Source: Ignavibacteria bacterium
Lineage (GTDB): Bacteria > Bacteroidota > Ignavibacteria > Kapaibacteriales > UBA961
NCBI GenBank assembly: GCA_947491315.1
Contig: CANLII010000016.1
Location: 1-50,738, forward strand
Direction: 5' to 3'
DNA: 50,738 bases
Shown here: positions 8,159 through 17,533 of the stretch, piece by piece
Position numbering within the stretch: position 1 is the stretch's first letter
How the letters are laid out: every line of letters starts with the position of its first letter
The notes under the pieces: generated by a model
The model's database searches: none
Seen by the model: only the letters and a program-made list of their open reading frames with translations
Told to the model about the DNA's origin: nothing
Made by a program: the position numbers and the translations under genes

Positions 8159-9946
8159 ATGAAAGAAGATTTAGCATTTCAAGGGTCTGGGCAAACCCTT
8201 GGGGATATGATTCAATTGCCTGGTATTCATGTGCGTCCACCATTTGCATTTAGGACAGGACAATTGTATTTCTTGCAAAAACTTGCCACAAGATTATTGC
8301 TGAATGACAATTTTCATTTGGGCGTTTTTGTACCGGGTTATGGAAAAACCATCACAGCACTTGCTTCTTTCATCATTGCAAGACATCTTAAAAAAGCAAA
8401 AAAACTCGTCGTCTTTGTACCTCGCGGGAATCTAAGAGATCAATATGCAGATGCAAAAGAGCTCTCAACGGTACTCCACAATTTAGGAGCGCCACCTTTA
8501 ACTTTTTGTGTGGCTGATTCAGATAAATCATTTCTGAAGAATACACAAACTGACATCATCATTACCACCTATCAATATGCATCCGGCAAGACAGGAAATA
8601 CTGCTTTGCAATCATTCACATCTAAAGAAGAATGCATGTTCGTTTTTGATGAAGTGCATCATCTCTCTGATGAAGGTACATGGGCCCAAGCAATTACAAA
8701 ATTACCTCATACCTGTAGCGTAGCACTTTCTGGTACGCCCGTTAGATCTGATAATAAATCATTATTCGGAGTGCCATTCGAGATTCGTGATAATGAACGC
8801 TTTTATACAGCACTTCATGAAGTATTGCTGCGCGATGCACATGAAGAAGGGAGGATTTTGAAGCGTGTTTCGGTCAATATGATTGATTATAAAATCAAAC
8901 TAAGGAATATTGATACGCAGGAAGAAGTTGAGTTATCACTTAGTCAAATGCAGGAAATGACATCCGGTGAAAAAGATGTGGATGCATTTCTTGCCAGACG
9001 CAAAATGCGTTTTCATACAGTATATTTAGAATCTCTTCTCACACCGGCTTTTGAGCGTTTCAAACAGAAAAGAAATACTGCTGTAGAACATCAGTTGAAG
9101 CATTCCACCCGAAGCAAAAGAGCTCATCAAATGCTCATCATTGCAATGAGCAATATGCATTCTCAAGCGATTCTAGAGTTTGTATTGGAACGATTTCCTG
9201 ATTGGAAAATCGCCAGAATTGGACAAGACATACCAGAAAAGATTCGCCTTAAAACGCTAGATGAGTATCGAAAGGGCGAAATTGATGTCATGGTTCAGGT
9301 TGACATGATAGGTGAAGGCACTGATATCAAACCAATCAGCGTAATCGTAAAAGCGGATTTAGTACGAGCATTTTCAAAAACAATGCAACAGATATTCCGT
9401 GGAATGCGATATTTCGAAGATTTTACTCATGAACAAAACATCTGTGATATATTTGCTTCAAATGATTCAGCTCTAGCCATCATTTTTGAATGGCTCATGA
9501 ATGAACAACAATTGGGAGTAAAACTTCAACAGAAAAGGATTGAAACTCAACAATCCCGAGAATTCATACATGAACAAGAATCTTGGGTTCTCGCAGATGT
9601 TGAACATAAAGCAACAGAAACATTGCACTGGGAATTATTTCCTGATCCAAATAAACCCAAAGAGAATGTTGCAATTCAACAGGAAGAGACACAAATAATT
9701 GAGCCGGAACCTCAAATGGCAATGAATATCATTGAACATGAGCAAAGATTGAGACAAGAATGTTCCGCACTTTCACGAAGAATGATGCAATCTTTATGTT
9801 CGCAAGGGCTTACATCAGATATCAGAACCATTCATACTGCATCAAAAAAACGATTTGGAAAATCGCAAGACGATATGAATATTCATGAATTAGATAATAA
9901 AAAAGAATGGCTATTTCAATGTTTGGAAAAAGGCAGATTATTTTAA
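8159..9946 (+). CDS. orphan SF2 (DEVH-type) helicase
   Basis: This 595-residue superfamily 2 ATPase has Walker A VPGYGKT (58-64), Walker B DEVH (164-167) and motif III SGTPVR (191-196). Motif V is GEGTDI (385-390), and motif VI is a divergent QQIFRGMRY (410-418) in place of QxxGRxxR. The two-lobe layout resembles the helicases of restriction, repair (RadD-like) and phage systems. Residues 445-595 form a Gln/Glu-rich linker and a small helical C-terminal domain that I do not recognise. No nuclease, methylase or primase motif is visible. It lies 12 bases before rimM and may be co-transcribed with it. DNA repair, phage defence and RNA unwinding are all possible. Confidence 0.75.
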   Translation: MKEDLAFQGSGQTLGDMIQLPGIHVRPPFAFRTGQLYFLQKLATRLLLNDNFHLGVFVPGYGKTITALASFIIARHLKKAKKLVVFVPRGNLRDQYADAKELSTVLHNLGAPPLTFCVADSDKSFLKNTQTDIIITTYQYASGKTGNTALQSFTSKEECMFVFDEVHHLSDEGTWAQAITKLPHTCSVALSGTPVRSDNKSLFGVPFEIRDNERFYTALHEVLLRDAHEEGRILKRVSVNMIDYKIKLRNIDTQEEVELSLSQMQEMTSGEKDVDAFLARRKMRFHTVYLESLLTPAFERFKQKRNTAVEHQLKHSTRSKRAHQMLIIAMSNMHSQAILEFVLERFPDWKIARIGQDIPEKIRLKTLDEYRKGEIDVMVQVDMIGEGTDIKPISVIVKADLVRAFSKTMQQIFRGMRYFEDFTHEQNICDIFASNDSALAIIFEWLMNEQQLGVKLQQKRIETQQSREFIHEQESWVLADVEHKATETLHWELFPDPNKPKENVAIQQEETQIIEPEPQMAMNIIEHEQRLRQECSALSRRMMQSLCSQGLTSDIRTIHTASKKRFGKSQDDMNIHELDNKKEWLFQCLEKGRLF

Positions 9947-9958
9947 AGGTACCTTCAC

Positions 9959-10498
9959 ATGGGATATAGAAATATCGGAACAATTAGTCGTACCCATGGC
10001 ACGGCAGGAGCAATGATTCTCACGCAATGTACGGATGCTTCCCTTGCATTACAATCCGGGACACCTGTCCTTATTGGGTTTTCCGCAAATTTTGCGAAAT
10101 CATATATCCTGACTTCATGTGAATCGTATAAGCAATCACTCATCATCATGCTGAAAGGAGTAACTATGAGTGATATCGACCAATTGAAAGACAATGGGGT
10201 ATTCATTGATGAAAAAGAGTTATTGCGGGATAATGAGAACTATTATATCAGTGATTTATTGGAATGCATGGTAATCGATGAACAAGGAACTATCCTTGGA
10301 AGAATATCTGATGTGTGGATTATGCCTGCAAATGATGTATGGGTACTTACAACCAAAGATGGAGATATTCCACTTCCTGTGATTGACGATGTGATTCTTT
10401 CAACCGACATAGAAAAGAAGCAAATTGTCATACGATTGATAGATGGATTGACCGACCTTCTCCCCGGTGGCGATAAAGATCAAAGCAATTTAGACTGA
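9959..10498 (+). CDS. rimM: 16S rRNA processing protein RimM
   Basis: RimM binds ribosomal protein S19 and helps mature the 30S head. It has 179 residues. The N-terminal domain starts IGTISRTHGTAGAMIL, and the PRC-barrel half contains LECMVIDEQGTILGRISDVW and the family-typical C-terminal DGL. The ATG follows AAAGGT by about 9 bases. In many bacteria rimM sits with rpsP, trmD and rplS; here it follows a helicase gene. Its last 9 bases overlap the convergent priA 3' end. Confidence 0.85.
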   Translation: MGYRNIGTISRTHGTAGAMILTQCTDASLALQSGTPVLIGFSANFAKSYILTSCESYKQSLIIMLKGVTMSDIDQLKDNGVFIDEKELLRDNENYYISDLLECMVIDEQGTILGRISDVWIMPANDVWVLTTKDGDIPLPVIDDVILSTDIEKKQIVIRLIDGLTDLLPGGDKDQSNLD

Positions 10499-13009
10499 TC
10501 CATATGCATCAATGTCAATCGTTACTTTGACCGTTTTCTTTGCATGTGTATCAGCATAGACTTGCATTGCTTTTTTCATTGAAGCACGAAGAATTTCACC
10601 TGAAGGATCTTCGTTTTTATTCCCTTTCAACACAATCACTCTTCGATATTGCGATTTTAATTTTGCAATAAATGGTATGCTAGGTCCTAGAAGTAAGAAG
10701 GGTTGACCTTTCGTTGGGAGCAACCGAGAAATAATTGTTGCGGATTCATGTACTGCATATTCATCAGGTCCTGCACATTCAATCGTGACAATTCTCGAAT
10801 ATGGTGGATATAATGCTTCTTTTCTGGATTGCAATTCATCATTGTAAAACAACTCATAAGAGCCCGTCATCGTAGCCAATATAGACTGATGCTCAGGATG
10901 TGATGTTTGGAGAAACACATTGCCCTGGAGATGTCCTGATCTTCCTGCTCTACCGGCAACTTGAGTCAGGAGTTGAAAAGTTCTTTCCGATGATCGAAAA
11001 TCCGGCATGAATAATTGATGATCAGCATCGATGATGCCAACCATTGATACATGAGGGAAATCAAGTCCTTTTGCAACCATTTGCGTACCAATCAGAATAC
11101 CGATTTCTTTTTTTGAAAATGCCGTCAATATTCTTCTATGTTCCCCTTTCTTTGAAGTTGTGTCCAAATCCATTCGTTCGATGACTGCCTTTATACCTCT
11201 GGCAAATAATATGTCTTGTAATTCTTCTTCCACTTTTTGCGTTCCTGTTCCGGGTTCTTTGATGTCTGTGCCCCCACAGATTGTACAAGAATGCATGGAG
11301 CGTTCCGCATATCCGCAATAATGACATCTCAGCATGCCCGAATGTTTATGCAAAGTGAGTGAAACACTGCAATGTTTGCACATCGGAATATGTCCACAAT
11401 CAGGACATTCCTGAAACCGCGCAAATCCACGACGATTATGGAACAGGATGACGCCTTCGTTTTTTATTACTCTCTGAATAATTGCTTGCAGCATTTCTTC
11501 TGAAAATGAACCATGCAAAGTACCTGATTTTCTATGTTCACGAATATCAATGAGTTGCAATTCAGGTAATGTTGCCCCATCAGCTCTTGAAGAAATATGC
11601 AGATAATGGTATTTGCCATGTTGCGCATTGAACATGCTTTCCATGCTTGGTGTGGCGGAACCGAGTATGGTCACGATATTCTCAATATTACCACGAACCA
11701 CCGCAAAATCCCGCGCATTGTATCGAGGTGCTGGAGCTTCTTGTTTATAACTCGATTCATGCTCTTCATCCACAATGATTAAACCTAATCTACCTTCACG
11801 AAAAGGAGCGAAAAGAGCTGATCTGGCACCGATGACTATTCGTGCATTTCCATTTCTAATTGTACGCCAATGTTCATAACGCTCGTGATTGGTCATTTTG
11901 CTGTGAAGAACAGCTATTTGATCCCCGAATGTTGCTGAAAATCGATCCACCAATTGAGGGGTAAGTGAAATTTCAGGAACAAGTAATAAGCAGTCTTTAT
12001 CAAGCGCCAATGCTGAACGAATTGCCTGAATATAGACCAATGTTTTACCGCTTCCCGTGATTCCATGCAGGAGAAATGTTTTTGCTTGAACTTCATGCAA
12101 GGCCTCATGTATCATTGCATGCGCATGTTTTTGTTCAAGGGTCATAGTAAGCAAGGACTCATCTCTTTGCGCCAAGCTATCTTTGATAGATTCCGGCACG
12201 CGAACATACTCTTCTTTTTTGATAATGAGTATGCCATTTGCAGTCAAAGTGTTGATTGGAGATTGTGATTGAAGTTGTAAATCCTCTTTCACTTGAGAAA
12301 TTGCTATTCCATTACCAGTTCTTTTTTGTTGTAAGTACACATAACTGAACACCGATGATTGTTTTGGATATTTCTCATCCAATAAATGTAGAGTTTCTCG
12401 AAGTTTCTGTTCATCCTGCATATATTCGGGATTCACATACACCATAGATTGTATTCGGGATTTCGAGCCTTGTTCGAGATTTCTTGTTGTTTTGATCACA
12501 CCGGCATTTTCAAGAGCATCAAGTTGATCTGATATCGTCCCAGTTTTCAGCATTTTTTCGAGATATACTTCAGTCAGAGGACCAGAATGACTCAGAAGAA
12601 TATCAAGTAAAGCGGCTCTTTTGGGAGCTCTTTTTTTCATAATAATCAATTCTTGTGGATCAATTCTCGTGAGCAATTCCACATGCATGACGCTTTGGGG
12701 TGTCATTCCGCGTGGAATACCGGCCTTCAATGCTTCACCCCATGAACACATATAATACTCAGACATCTTCTTTGTGAGTCTTAGCATTGATTGGGTGAAA
12801 AATGGAGCATCATCAATCACTTCAATGATATCTTTCATTCCCTGAACCGGTTGCCCCAATTCCACTATCACTCCGGTCAATATCTGCTTGCCAAATGGCA
12901 CCAATGCACGGCATCCAATCAAATCAGATGGCGACATTTCATGTTCATAACGATAGGTGAACACTTTTTGTACAGGAATCGGCAATGCTATGGATAGATA
13001 GGAGATCAT
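10490..13009 (-). CDS. priA: primosomal replication restart helicase PriA
   Basis: PriA recognises stalled forks and D-loops, unwinds the lagging arm and reloads the replicative helicase. At 839 residues it has the full set of motifs. Walker A is GITGSGKT (about 315-322) and Walker B is VDEEHESSYK (about 412-421). LGSATPS is present, a zinc-binding insert (CPDCG...CKHC...CHYCG...CTICGG) spans about 530-575, and the C-terminal motifs are GTQMVAKGLDFP and QVAGRAGRSG. The N-terminal 3'-end-binding domain begins at residue 1. The gene is divergent from htrA and convergent with rimM. Confidence 0.97.
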   Translation of the reverse strand: MISYLSIALPIPVQKVFTYRYEHEMSPSDLIGCRALVPFGKQILTGVIVELGQPVQGMKDIIEVIDDAPFFTQSMLRLTKKMSEYYMCSWGEALKAGIPRGMTPQSVMHVELLTRIDPQELIIMKKRAPKRAALLDILLSHSGPLTEVYLEKMLKTGTISDQLDALENAGVIKTTRNLEQGSKSRIQSMVYVNPEYMQDEQKLRETLHLLDEKYPKQSSVFSYVYLQQKRTGNGIAISQVKEDLQLQSQSPINTLTANGILIIKKEEYVRVPESIKDSLAQRDESLLTMTLEQKHAHAMIHEALHEVQAKTFLLHGITGSGKTLVYIQAIRSALALDKDCLLLVPEISLTPQLVDRFSATFGDQIAVLHSKMTNHERYEHWRTIRNGNARIVIGARSALFAPFREGRLGLIIVDEEHESSYKQEAPAPRYNARDFAVVRGNIENIVTILGSATPSMESMFNAQHGKYHYLHISSRADGATLPELQLIDIREHRKSGTLHGSFSEEMLQAIIQRVIKNEGVILFHNRRGFARFQECPDCGHIPMCKHCSVSLTLHKHSGMLRCHYCGYAERSMHSCTICGGTDIKEPGTGTQKVEEELQDILFARGIKAVIERMDLDTTSKKGEHRRILTAFSKKEIGILIGTQMVAKGLDFPHVSMVGIIDADHQLFMPDFRSSERTFQLLTQVAGRAGRSGHLQGNVFLQTSHPEHQSILATMTGSYELFYNDELQSRKEALYPPYSRIVTIECAGPDEYAVHESATIISRLLPTKGQPFLLLGPSIPFIAKLKSQYRRVIVLKGNKNEDPSGEILRASMKKAMQVYADTHAKKTVKVTIDIDAYGSV

Positions 13010-13100
13010 CGAACAATTAAACTTTTTGGAAATGTTTTTGGGTTTGATTCGTCAAGACGCCATTCGAAGAATATGGCAGAAGCCCGCTTTTGATCGCATG

Positions 13101-13108
13101 CAAAGATA
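13101..13108 (-). promoter_or_regulatory. candidate -7 box (TATCTTTG) of priA
   Basis: TATCTTTG on the minus strand fits TAnnTTTG and lies 92 bases before the priA ATG, within the 129-base gap shared with htrA. There is no clear -33 TTTG at the expected spacing. Confidence 0.3.
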
Positions 13109-13138
13109 ATCAACCAATAGTTTATCAGGTGTATTCCA

Positions 13139-14323
13139 ATGAAAACTCGTTCAATTTTAGCCACATTCATATCGTTCCTACTCTCAGGTACTGGAGTTCT
13201 TATTGCAGGAAGTCAACCTGAACCGGCATTCTTGAATGAATCAGACAAAGCGCAAAAACCTCGCGCAGATATTGTTCATCGCAATGACGCTGTTTCAAAT
13301 TCTCGCCAAACAGCCATCACTGAAACAGTTCGCATAGCCAGTCCGGCTATTGTTGGGATAAATATCACGGAAGTTAGACAAGTCAATGACAGTCCTTTCG
13401 GCGGTTTCTTCGGTGATCCATTTTTTAATCAATTCTTCAATGGAAGAAGAAGAAATGTGGAAGTTCAACAGGTGGGATCAGGATTTATCATTTCTTCAGA
13501 CGGATATATCCTTACCAATGATCATGTGGCTGGCAATGCAAAGAAAATTGTGATTACCATGACTAATGGCGAAAAGTATGATGCAAAAATAATTGGTTCA
13601 GATCCCGTAGCTGATGTTGCATTGCTCAAAGTGGAAGGAAGCAATTTTCCCTTTTTAGCTTTTTCCAATTCTGATGACATCATTATCGGGGAATGGTCAA
13701 TTGCATTTGGGAATCCATTCGGTCTCTTTGACAATAATGCCAAGCCAACAGTTACTGTCGGTGTGGTAAGCAACTCAGGCGTGAGTTTCAAACAAGATAA
13801 TCGCGTCTATAAAAACATGATCCAAACGGATGCGGCCATTAGTTCTGGGAATTCGGGGGGGCCATTACTCAATGCGCGAGGTGAGGTTATTGGTATGAAT
13901 ACCGTAATCTTTTCAACTGCAACAAGCAATAGTGGTTCCGGCAGCATTGGTATTGGTTTTGCTGTTCCGATCAATCGGGTGAAGAGTATTCTTGAGACAC
14001 TCAAAGCGGAAGGCAAAGTGGATCGTAATTTCACACCCGGATTTTTTGTCCGTCAAATCGATGATCAAGTTGCTCGGTATTTTCAATTGGAGAAGAAACA
14101 AGGTGTTGTAGTTGTGGAAGTTCGCAGAGGAACACCCGGGGATAAAGCAGGGATAGAACCCGGTGACATCATACTTGAAATTGACGGGGCCAAAATTGAG
14201 AAAAATGAAGACCTTGAAATGGTGATTTTTGATGGTATTGTTGGCCAAACCATGCAGGTTCTGATCAATCGCTCGGGCGAGACAATCAAGAAAAAATTGT
14301 ATCTTGAAGGTATAAAAAAATAA
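13139..14323 (+). CDS. periplasmic serine protease of the HtrA/Deg family
   Basis: This is a trypsin-like protease for misfolded envelope proteins, exported by an N-terminal signal (residues about 1-24). The catalytic triad is visible: His129 (ILTNDHV), Asp159 (PVADVALLKV) and Ser239 (ISSGNSGGPL). An insertion rich in Phe and Gly (SPFGGFFGDPFFNQFF, about 85-100) matches the LA loop of DegP/DegQ. A single PDZ domain fills about 295-390. The 394-residue length is closer to one-PDZ DegS-type proteins than to two-PDZ DegP. It heads a plus-strand envelope operon with lptB, 18 bases away. Confidence 0.92.
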   Translation: MKTRSILATFISFLLSGTGVLIAGSQPEPAFLNESDKAQKPRADIVHRNDAVSNSRQTAITETVRIASPAIVGINITEVRQVNDSPFGGFFGDPFFNQFFNGRRRNVEVQQVGSGFIISSDGYILTNDHVAGNAKKIVITMTNGEKYDAKIIGSDPVADVALLKVEGSNFPFLAFSNSDDIIIGEWSIAFGNPFGLFDNNAKPTVTVGVVSNSGVSFKQDNRVYKNMIQTDAAISSGNSGGPLLNARGEVIGMNTVIFSTATSNSGSGSIGIGFAVPINRVKSILETLKAEGKVDRNFTPGFFVRQIDDQVARYFQLEKKQGVVVVEVRRGTPGDKAGIEPGDIILEIDGAKIEKNEDLEMVIFDGIVGQTMQVLINRSGETIKKKLYLEGIKK

Positions 14324-14341
14324 CTTATTCAAGGCGCTTTC

Positions 14342-15091
14342 GTGCAAACAGAAGAGAAACAATCGATTAGAGCCGAGCATCTCATCAAGCGATATAATAA
14401 GCGTACTGTAGTAAATGATGTTTCCCTTGAATTGAAAGAGGGTGAAATTGTTGGTTTGCTCGGACCAAATGGTGCAGGAAAAACCACTTCCTTCTATATG
14501 ATGGTCGGCATGGTAAAGCCAAGCGAAGGCAATGTATACTTGAATGATAAAAAAATAACTTCCATGGCCATGTATCGAAGGGCTCGGCTCGGCGTTGGTT
14601 ATCTCCCCCAAGAAGCTTCCATTTTCAGAAAACTTTCCGTTGAGAATAATATCCTCGCCATTCTACAATTGCAGTCCCTGAAGAGATCCGAGCGCAAGGA
14701 AAAACTCGAACAATTGTTGGAAGATTTCAGAATCACGCATATCAGAAAGAGCAAGGGGTATATGCTTTCGGGTGGTGAGCGCCGAAGATGTGAAATCGCC
14801 AGAGCGCTTGCTTCAAATCCAAAATTCATATTTCTCGATGAGCCATTTGCGGGTATTGATCCGATAACGGTTGAAGAAATCATGCAACTCGTCAAAAAAC
14901 TAAAGGAAAAAGGAATTGGGGTTCTGATAACCGATCATAATGTGCATGAAACATTATCCATCACAGATCGCGCATATATTCTGATTGATGGAAAGATTTT
15001 CTGTTCAGGTAGCGCTGAAGAAATTGCTGAAAATGAGGAGGTTCGCAAACGCTATCTCGGTGAGACTTTCTCCTTGGAGCGATATGAATGA
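14342..15091 (+). CDS. lptB: LPS export ABC transporter ATPase LptB
   Basis: This ATPase powers LptFGC extraction of LPS from the inner membrane. The GTG start is 18 bases after the protease gene. Walker A is GPNGAGKT (41-48), then [14 protein letters not shown], the signature LSGGERRR (142-149), Walker B FLDEP (164-168) and an H-loop in TDHNVHETL (198-206). That last motif, together with EASIFR, distinguishes LptB from other ABC ATPases. It has 249 residues, normal length. Its TGA overlaps the next gene by ATGA. Confidence 0.93.
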   Translation: MQTEEKQSIRAEHLIKRYNKRTVVNDVSLELKEGEIVGLLGPNGAGKTTSFYMMVGMVKPSEGNVYLNDKKITSMAMYRRARLGVGYLPQEASIFRKLSVENNILAILQLQSLKRSERKEKLEQLLEDFRITHIRKSKGYMLSGGERRRCEIARALASNPKFIFLDEPFAGIDPITVEEIMQLVKKLKEKGIGVLITDHNVHETLSITDRAYILIDGKIFCSGSAEEIAENEEVRKRYLGETFSLERYE

Positions 15092-15723
15092 AACAATACC
15101 CTTCCTTTGAACTTAAGGCAGTCAATATCTCTAAGTCATATGACGGTTTCACATCGGTTTTTTCTCCTATTGGCTTATCACTCAAGAATGGAGAGATTCT
15201 TGGTATCATCGGATGGAATGGATCAGGTAAGTCCACATTGATAAAAATGCTTTCAGGCACCTTAATGCCGAGCACTGGCTCACTGACATTGTACATTGAA
15301 GGGAATCAACTTGAAAATGAATATATACCCATGCAGATTGGCTTCATTGCTCCATATCTCACCGTCTATGAAGAATTCTCACCAAAAGAACATGCGCAAT
15401 TCTTCTGCGAAATGAGCGGAGTTGATTTCAATATATCGCTCTATGAACAGCTTATTGAGGTTACCGGTTTAAAGCAACATGAATCCAGACAAATCAAAGC
15501 ATTTTCTTCGGGAATGAAACAGAGAGTGAAATATCTTCTCGCAATGATACGACAGAACCCAATACTCCTTTTGGATGAACCATCGACGAATCTCGATAGC
15601 AAGGGTCAGGAGATTTTCAGAACAATCATGCATATGCAAAAAGTTATGGGTGGTGGCACAATTATTGCGACAAATGAACAGGCAGAAACGCATTTCTGTG
15701 ATCATATCATTTCACTATCTTGA
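15088..15723 (+). CDS. ABC transporter ATP-binding protein (CcmA-like)
   Basis: This 211-residue ATPase has Walker A GWNGSGKS (42-49), signature FSSGMKQR and Walker [12 protein letters not shown]. The small size, FSSGM signature and terminal TNEQAE resemble single-domain ATPases of the CcmA/heme exporter and related export classes. No partner permease lies beside it. It is translationally coupled to lptB (ATGA overlap at 15088-15091). The substrate cannot be told from sequence. Confidence 0.8.
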   Translation: MKQYPSFELKAVNISKSYDGFTSVFSPIGLSLKNGEILGIIGWNGSGKSTLIKMLSGTLMPSTGSLTLYIEGNQLENEYIPMQIGFIAPYLTVYEEFSPKEHAQFFCEMSGVDFNISLYEQLIEVTGLKQHESRQIKAFSSGMKQRVKYLLAMIRQNPILLLDEPSTNLDSKGQEIFRTIMHMQKVMGGGTIIATNEQAETHFCDHIISLS

Positions 15724-15732
15724 TTTTTCATT

Positions 15733-16662
15733 ATGGCTATTTTATTTCATATCAGGCATCTCGGGGTAATTTTACTTTCATCGCTATTACTCATGATATC
15801 CATTTCTTCCTGTACAGGTTCAGAGAGCAAGGAGAAGGTATCAATCGATGAAACAAAGGGAAATTATCTTACATATTTATCAGCAATCCCATTTCCAAAA
15901 ACCCTCAGTTTTTGTGGTGAAATAGTTCCTTTAGATATACTCGAAGTTCGTGAAAGAGCCGAGCGTGAATTCTATTTGAACTTACAATCTCCAGGTCAAT
16001 TGATTTTATATATCAAAAGAGCCGGTAGATATTTTCCTTTGTTTGAAAGAATTCTCAAAGAGGAAAGAGTTCCGGATGATTTGAAATATCTGGCAGTAGC
16101 TGAAAGTGCTTTATTCATGGCGCGTTCCCCAAAAGATGCCGTAGGTGTATGGCAATTCATGGAGCCAACTGCAAGATCAATGGGTTTGAGAGTTGATGAA
16201 TTTGTGGATGAAAGAAGACATATTGGAAAAAGCACCAGAGCCGCAATTCAATATCTTCGATCTGGATATAATTCCTCAAAAAGTTGGTCACTCGCTGCAG
16301 CGGGTTATAATATGGGACATGGAAGCGTGCGCGAAAACATAGCATTCCAAAAAGGAGAATCATTCTATGATTTATTCCTCAATGAAGAGACATCTCGGTA
16401 TATGCTTCGGATAGCAGTTATCAAGGAATTGATGGAGCATGCCGATAAATATGGTATAGTATTGTCAAAAGATGATGTCTATCCAGAACCTATTGTCACA
16501 ACCGTAAAGGTTGACAAACCGATCACAGATTTGGCGGCATGGTCAATCAATAATGGCACATCATATAAAGATGTCAAACTATTGAATCCATGGATTTTGA
16601 AAAGAGCTTTGCCTGCTCCAAAAAATGGCGCTTATTATATAGATATCCCGAATAAACGATAA
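15733..16662 (+). CDS. lipoprotein lytic transglycosylase (MltD-like SLT domain)
   Basis: It cleaves the glycan strand of peptidoglycan, leaving 1,6-anhydro-muramic ends. The signal peptide ends in a lipobox with Cys27 (ISISSC). The SLT domain runs from about 95 to 240, with the catalytic Glu124 in LAVAESAL, then GVWQFMEPTA and AAAGYNMGHGS. The C-terminal region (KVDKPITDLAAW...YKDVKLLNPW) resembles the LysM-linked part of MltD but is only about 60 residues. It has 309 residues and lies 9 bases after the ABC ATPase gene. A terminator-like hairpin follows it. Confidence 0.9.
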   Translation: MAILFHIRHLGVILLSSLLLMISISSCTGSESKEKVSIDETKGNYLTYLSAIPFPKTLSFCGEIVPLDILEVRERAEREFYLNLQSPGQLILYIKRAGRYFPLFERILKEERVPDDLKYLAVAESALFMARSPKDAVGVWQFMEPTARSMGLRVDEFVDERRHIGKSTRAAIQYLRSGYNSSKSWSLAAAGYNMGHGSVRENIAFQKGESFYDLFLNEETSRYMLRIAVIKELMEHADKYGIVLSKDDVYPEPIVTTVKVDKPITDLAAWSINNGTSYKDVKLLNPWILKRALPAPKNGAYYIDIPNKR

Positions 16663-16670
16663 TGACATCC

Positions 16671-16705
16671 GTGCAAATAGCATATACTTGCACAAGATTT
16701 TTTTG
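16671..16705 (+). terminator. terminator-like hairpin before lgt
   Basis: GTGCAA (16671-16676), an 11-base loop, and TTGCAC (16688-16693) are followed by AAGATTTTTTTG. The stem is short (6 bp) but has a good T run. It lies between the transglycosylase gene and lgt and may reduce read-through. Confidence 0.45.
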
Positions 16706-16720
16706 ATGGAGTAGTGATTC

Positions 16721-17533
16721 ATGTATCCCATTCTTTTTCACCTGGGACCTCTCACGATTTATAGTTTTGGATTAATGGTTGCCACGGCATTCTTGACAGC
16801 CAATTGGCTATTGAATATAGAACTGAAGCGTAAGGCATTTCCTCAACATGAACAATTGGGCTCTTCCATCACATTGCTTGCATTGATTGGTGGGATTTTT
16901 GGCGCGAAATTATTCCATCTATTGGAGAATCCTTCATTTTTCTTCGCAGATCCAATCGGCTCATTGTTTAGTGGCGAAGGTCTAACTTTTTTTGGAGGAC
17001 TCATCACTTCTGTTGTGATGGTCATAATCTATTTGAAAAAGAAACATATTCCTTTTCTTGGTGTTGCTGATGCCGCTGGTCCATCTCTGATGATTGCCTA
17101 TGGAATCGGAAGAATTGGATGTCAATTGGCAGGCGATGGTGATTATGGAATACCAACAGATCATTCATTCGGCATGAGTTATCCGGAGGGCATGGTTTCC
17201 ACATTATCCGCGCGCAATCCGGAATTATTGGGGTATTTTCAGCAATTGTTTCCGGGACGCCCTATACCTGAAGACATCATCGTTCATCCAACTCCGGTCT
17301 ATGAAACACTAACTGCATTTGTGTTTTTTGGAATTCTTTGGGTGCTTCGTAAAAAGGATTTTGCCATGGGACAATTATTCGGTGTGTATTTGATCTTGGC
17401 TGGAATCGAACGATTTTTCGTGGAATTTCTTCGCATGAATCCACTATATATTGGATTATCTCAAGCTCAGTGGATTTCAGTGGCGCTGGCAATAACCGGT
17501 ACAATTCTCTTTTTGAGCAGGAAAAAATCCTAA
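16721..17533 (+). CDS. lgt: prolipoprotein diacylglyceryl transferase
   Basis: Lgt moves diacylglycerol from phosphatidylglycerol to the lipobox cysteine of prolipoproteins in the inner membrane. The 270-residue protein has about seven hydrophobic segments and the signature GIGRIGCQLAGDGDYG (128-143), the form typical of Bacteroidota, with Arg131. HPTPVYETL and GxxRFFVEFLR follow near the C-terminus. GGAG lies 9 bases before the ATG. The preceding gene encodes a lipoprotein, a likely substrate. The stop overlaps the convergent waaA stop by 4 bases. Confidence 0.95.
   Translation: MYPILFHLGPLTIYSFGLMVATAFLTANWLLNIELKRKAFPQHEQLGSSITLLALIGGIFGAKLFHLLENPSFFFADPIGSLFSGEGLTFFGGLITSVVMVIIYLKKKHIPFLGVADAAGPSLMIAYGIGRIGCQLAGDGDYGIPTDHSFGMSYPEGMVSTLSARNPELLGYFQQLFPGRPIPEDIIVHPTPVYETLTAFVFFGILWVLRKKDFAMGQLFGVYLILAGIERFFVEFLRMNPLYIGLSQAQWISVALAITGTILFLSRKKS

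Noticed and set aside
13090-13110. TTGATC ... GATAAT as a sigma70 promoter for htrA
   Set aside because: The spacer is only 9 bases, too short for a -35/-10 pair.
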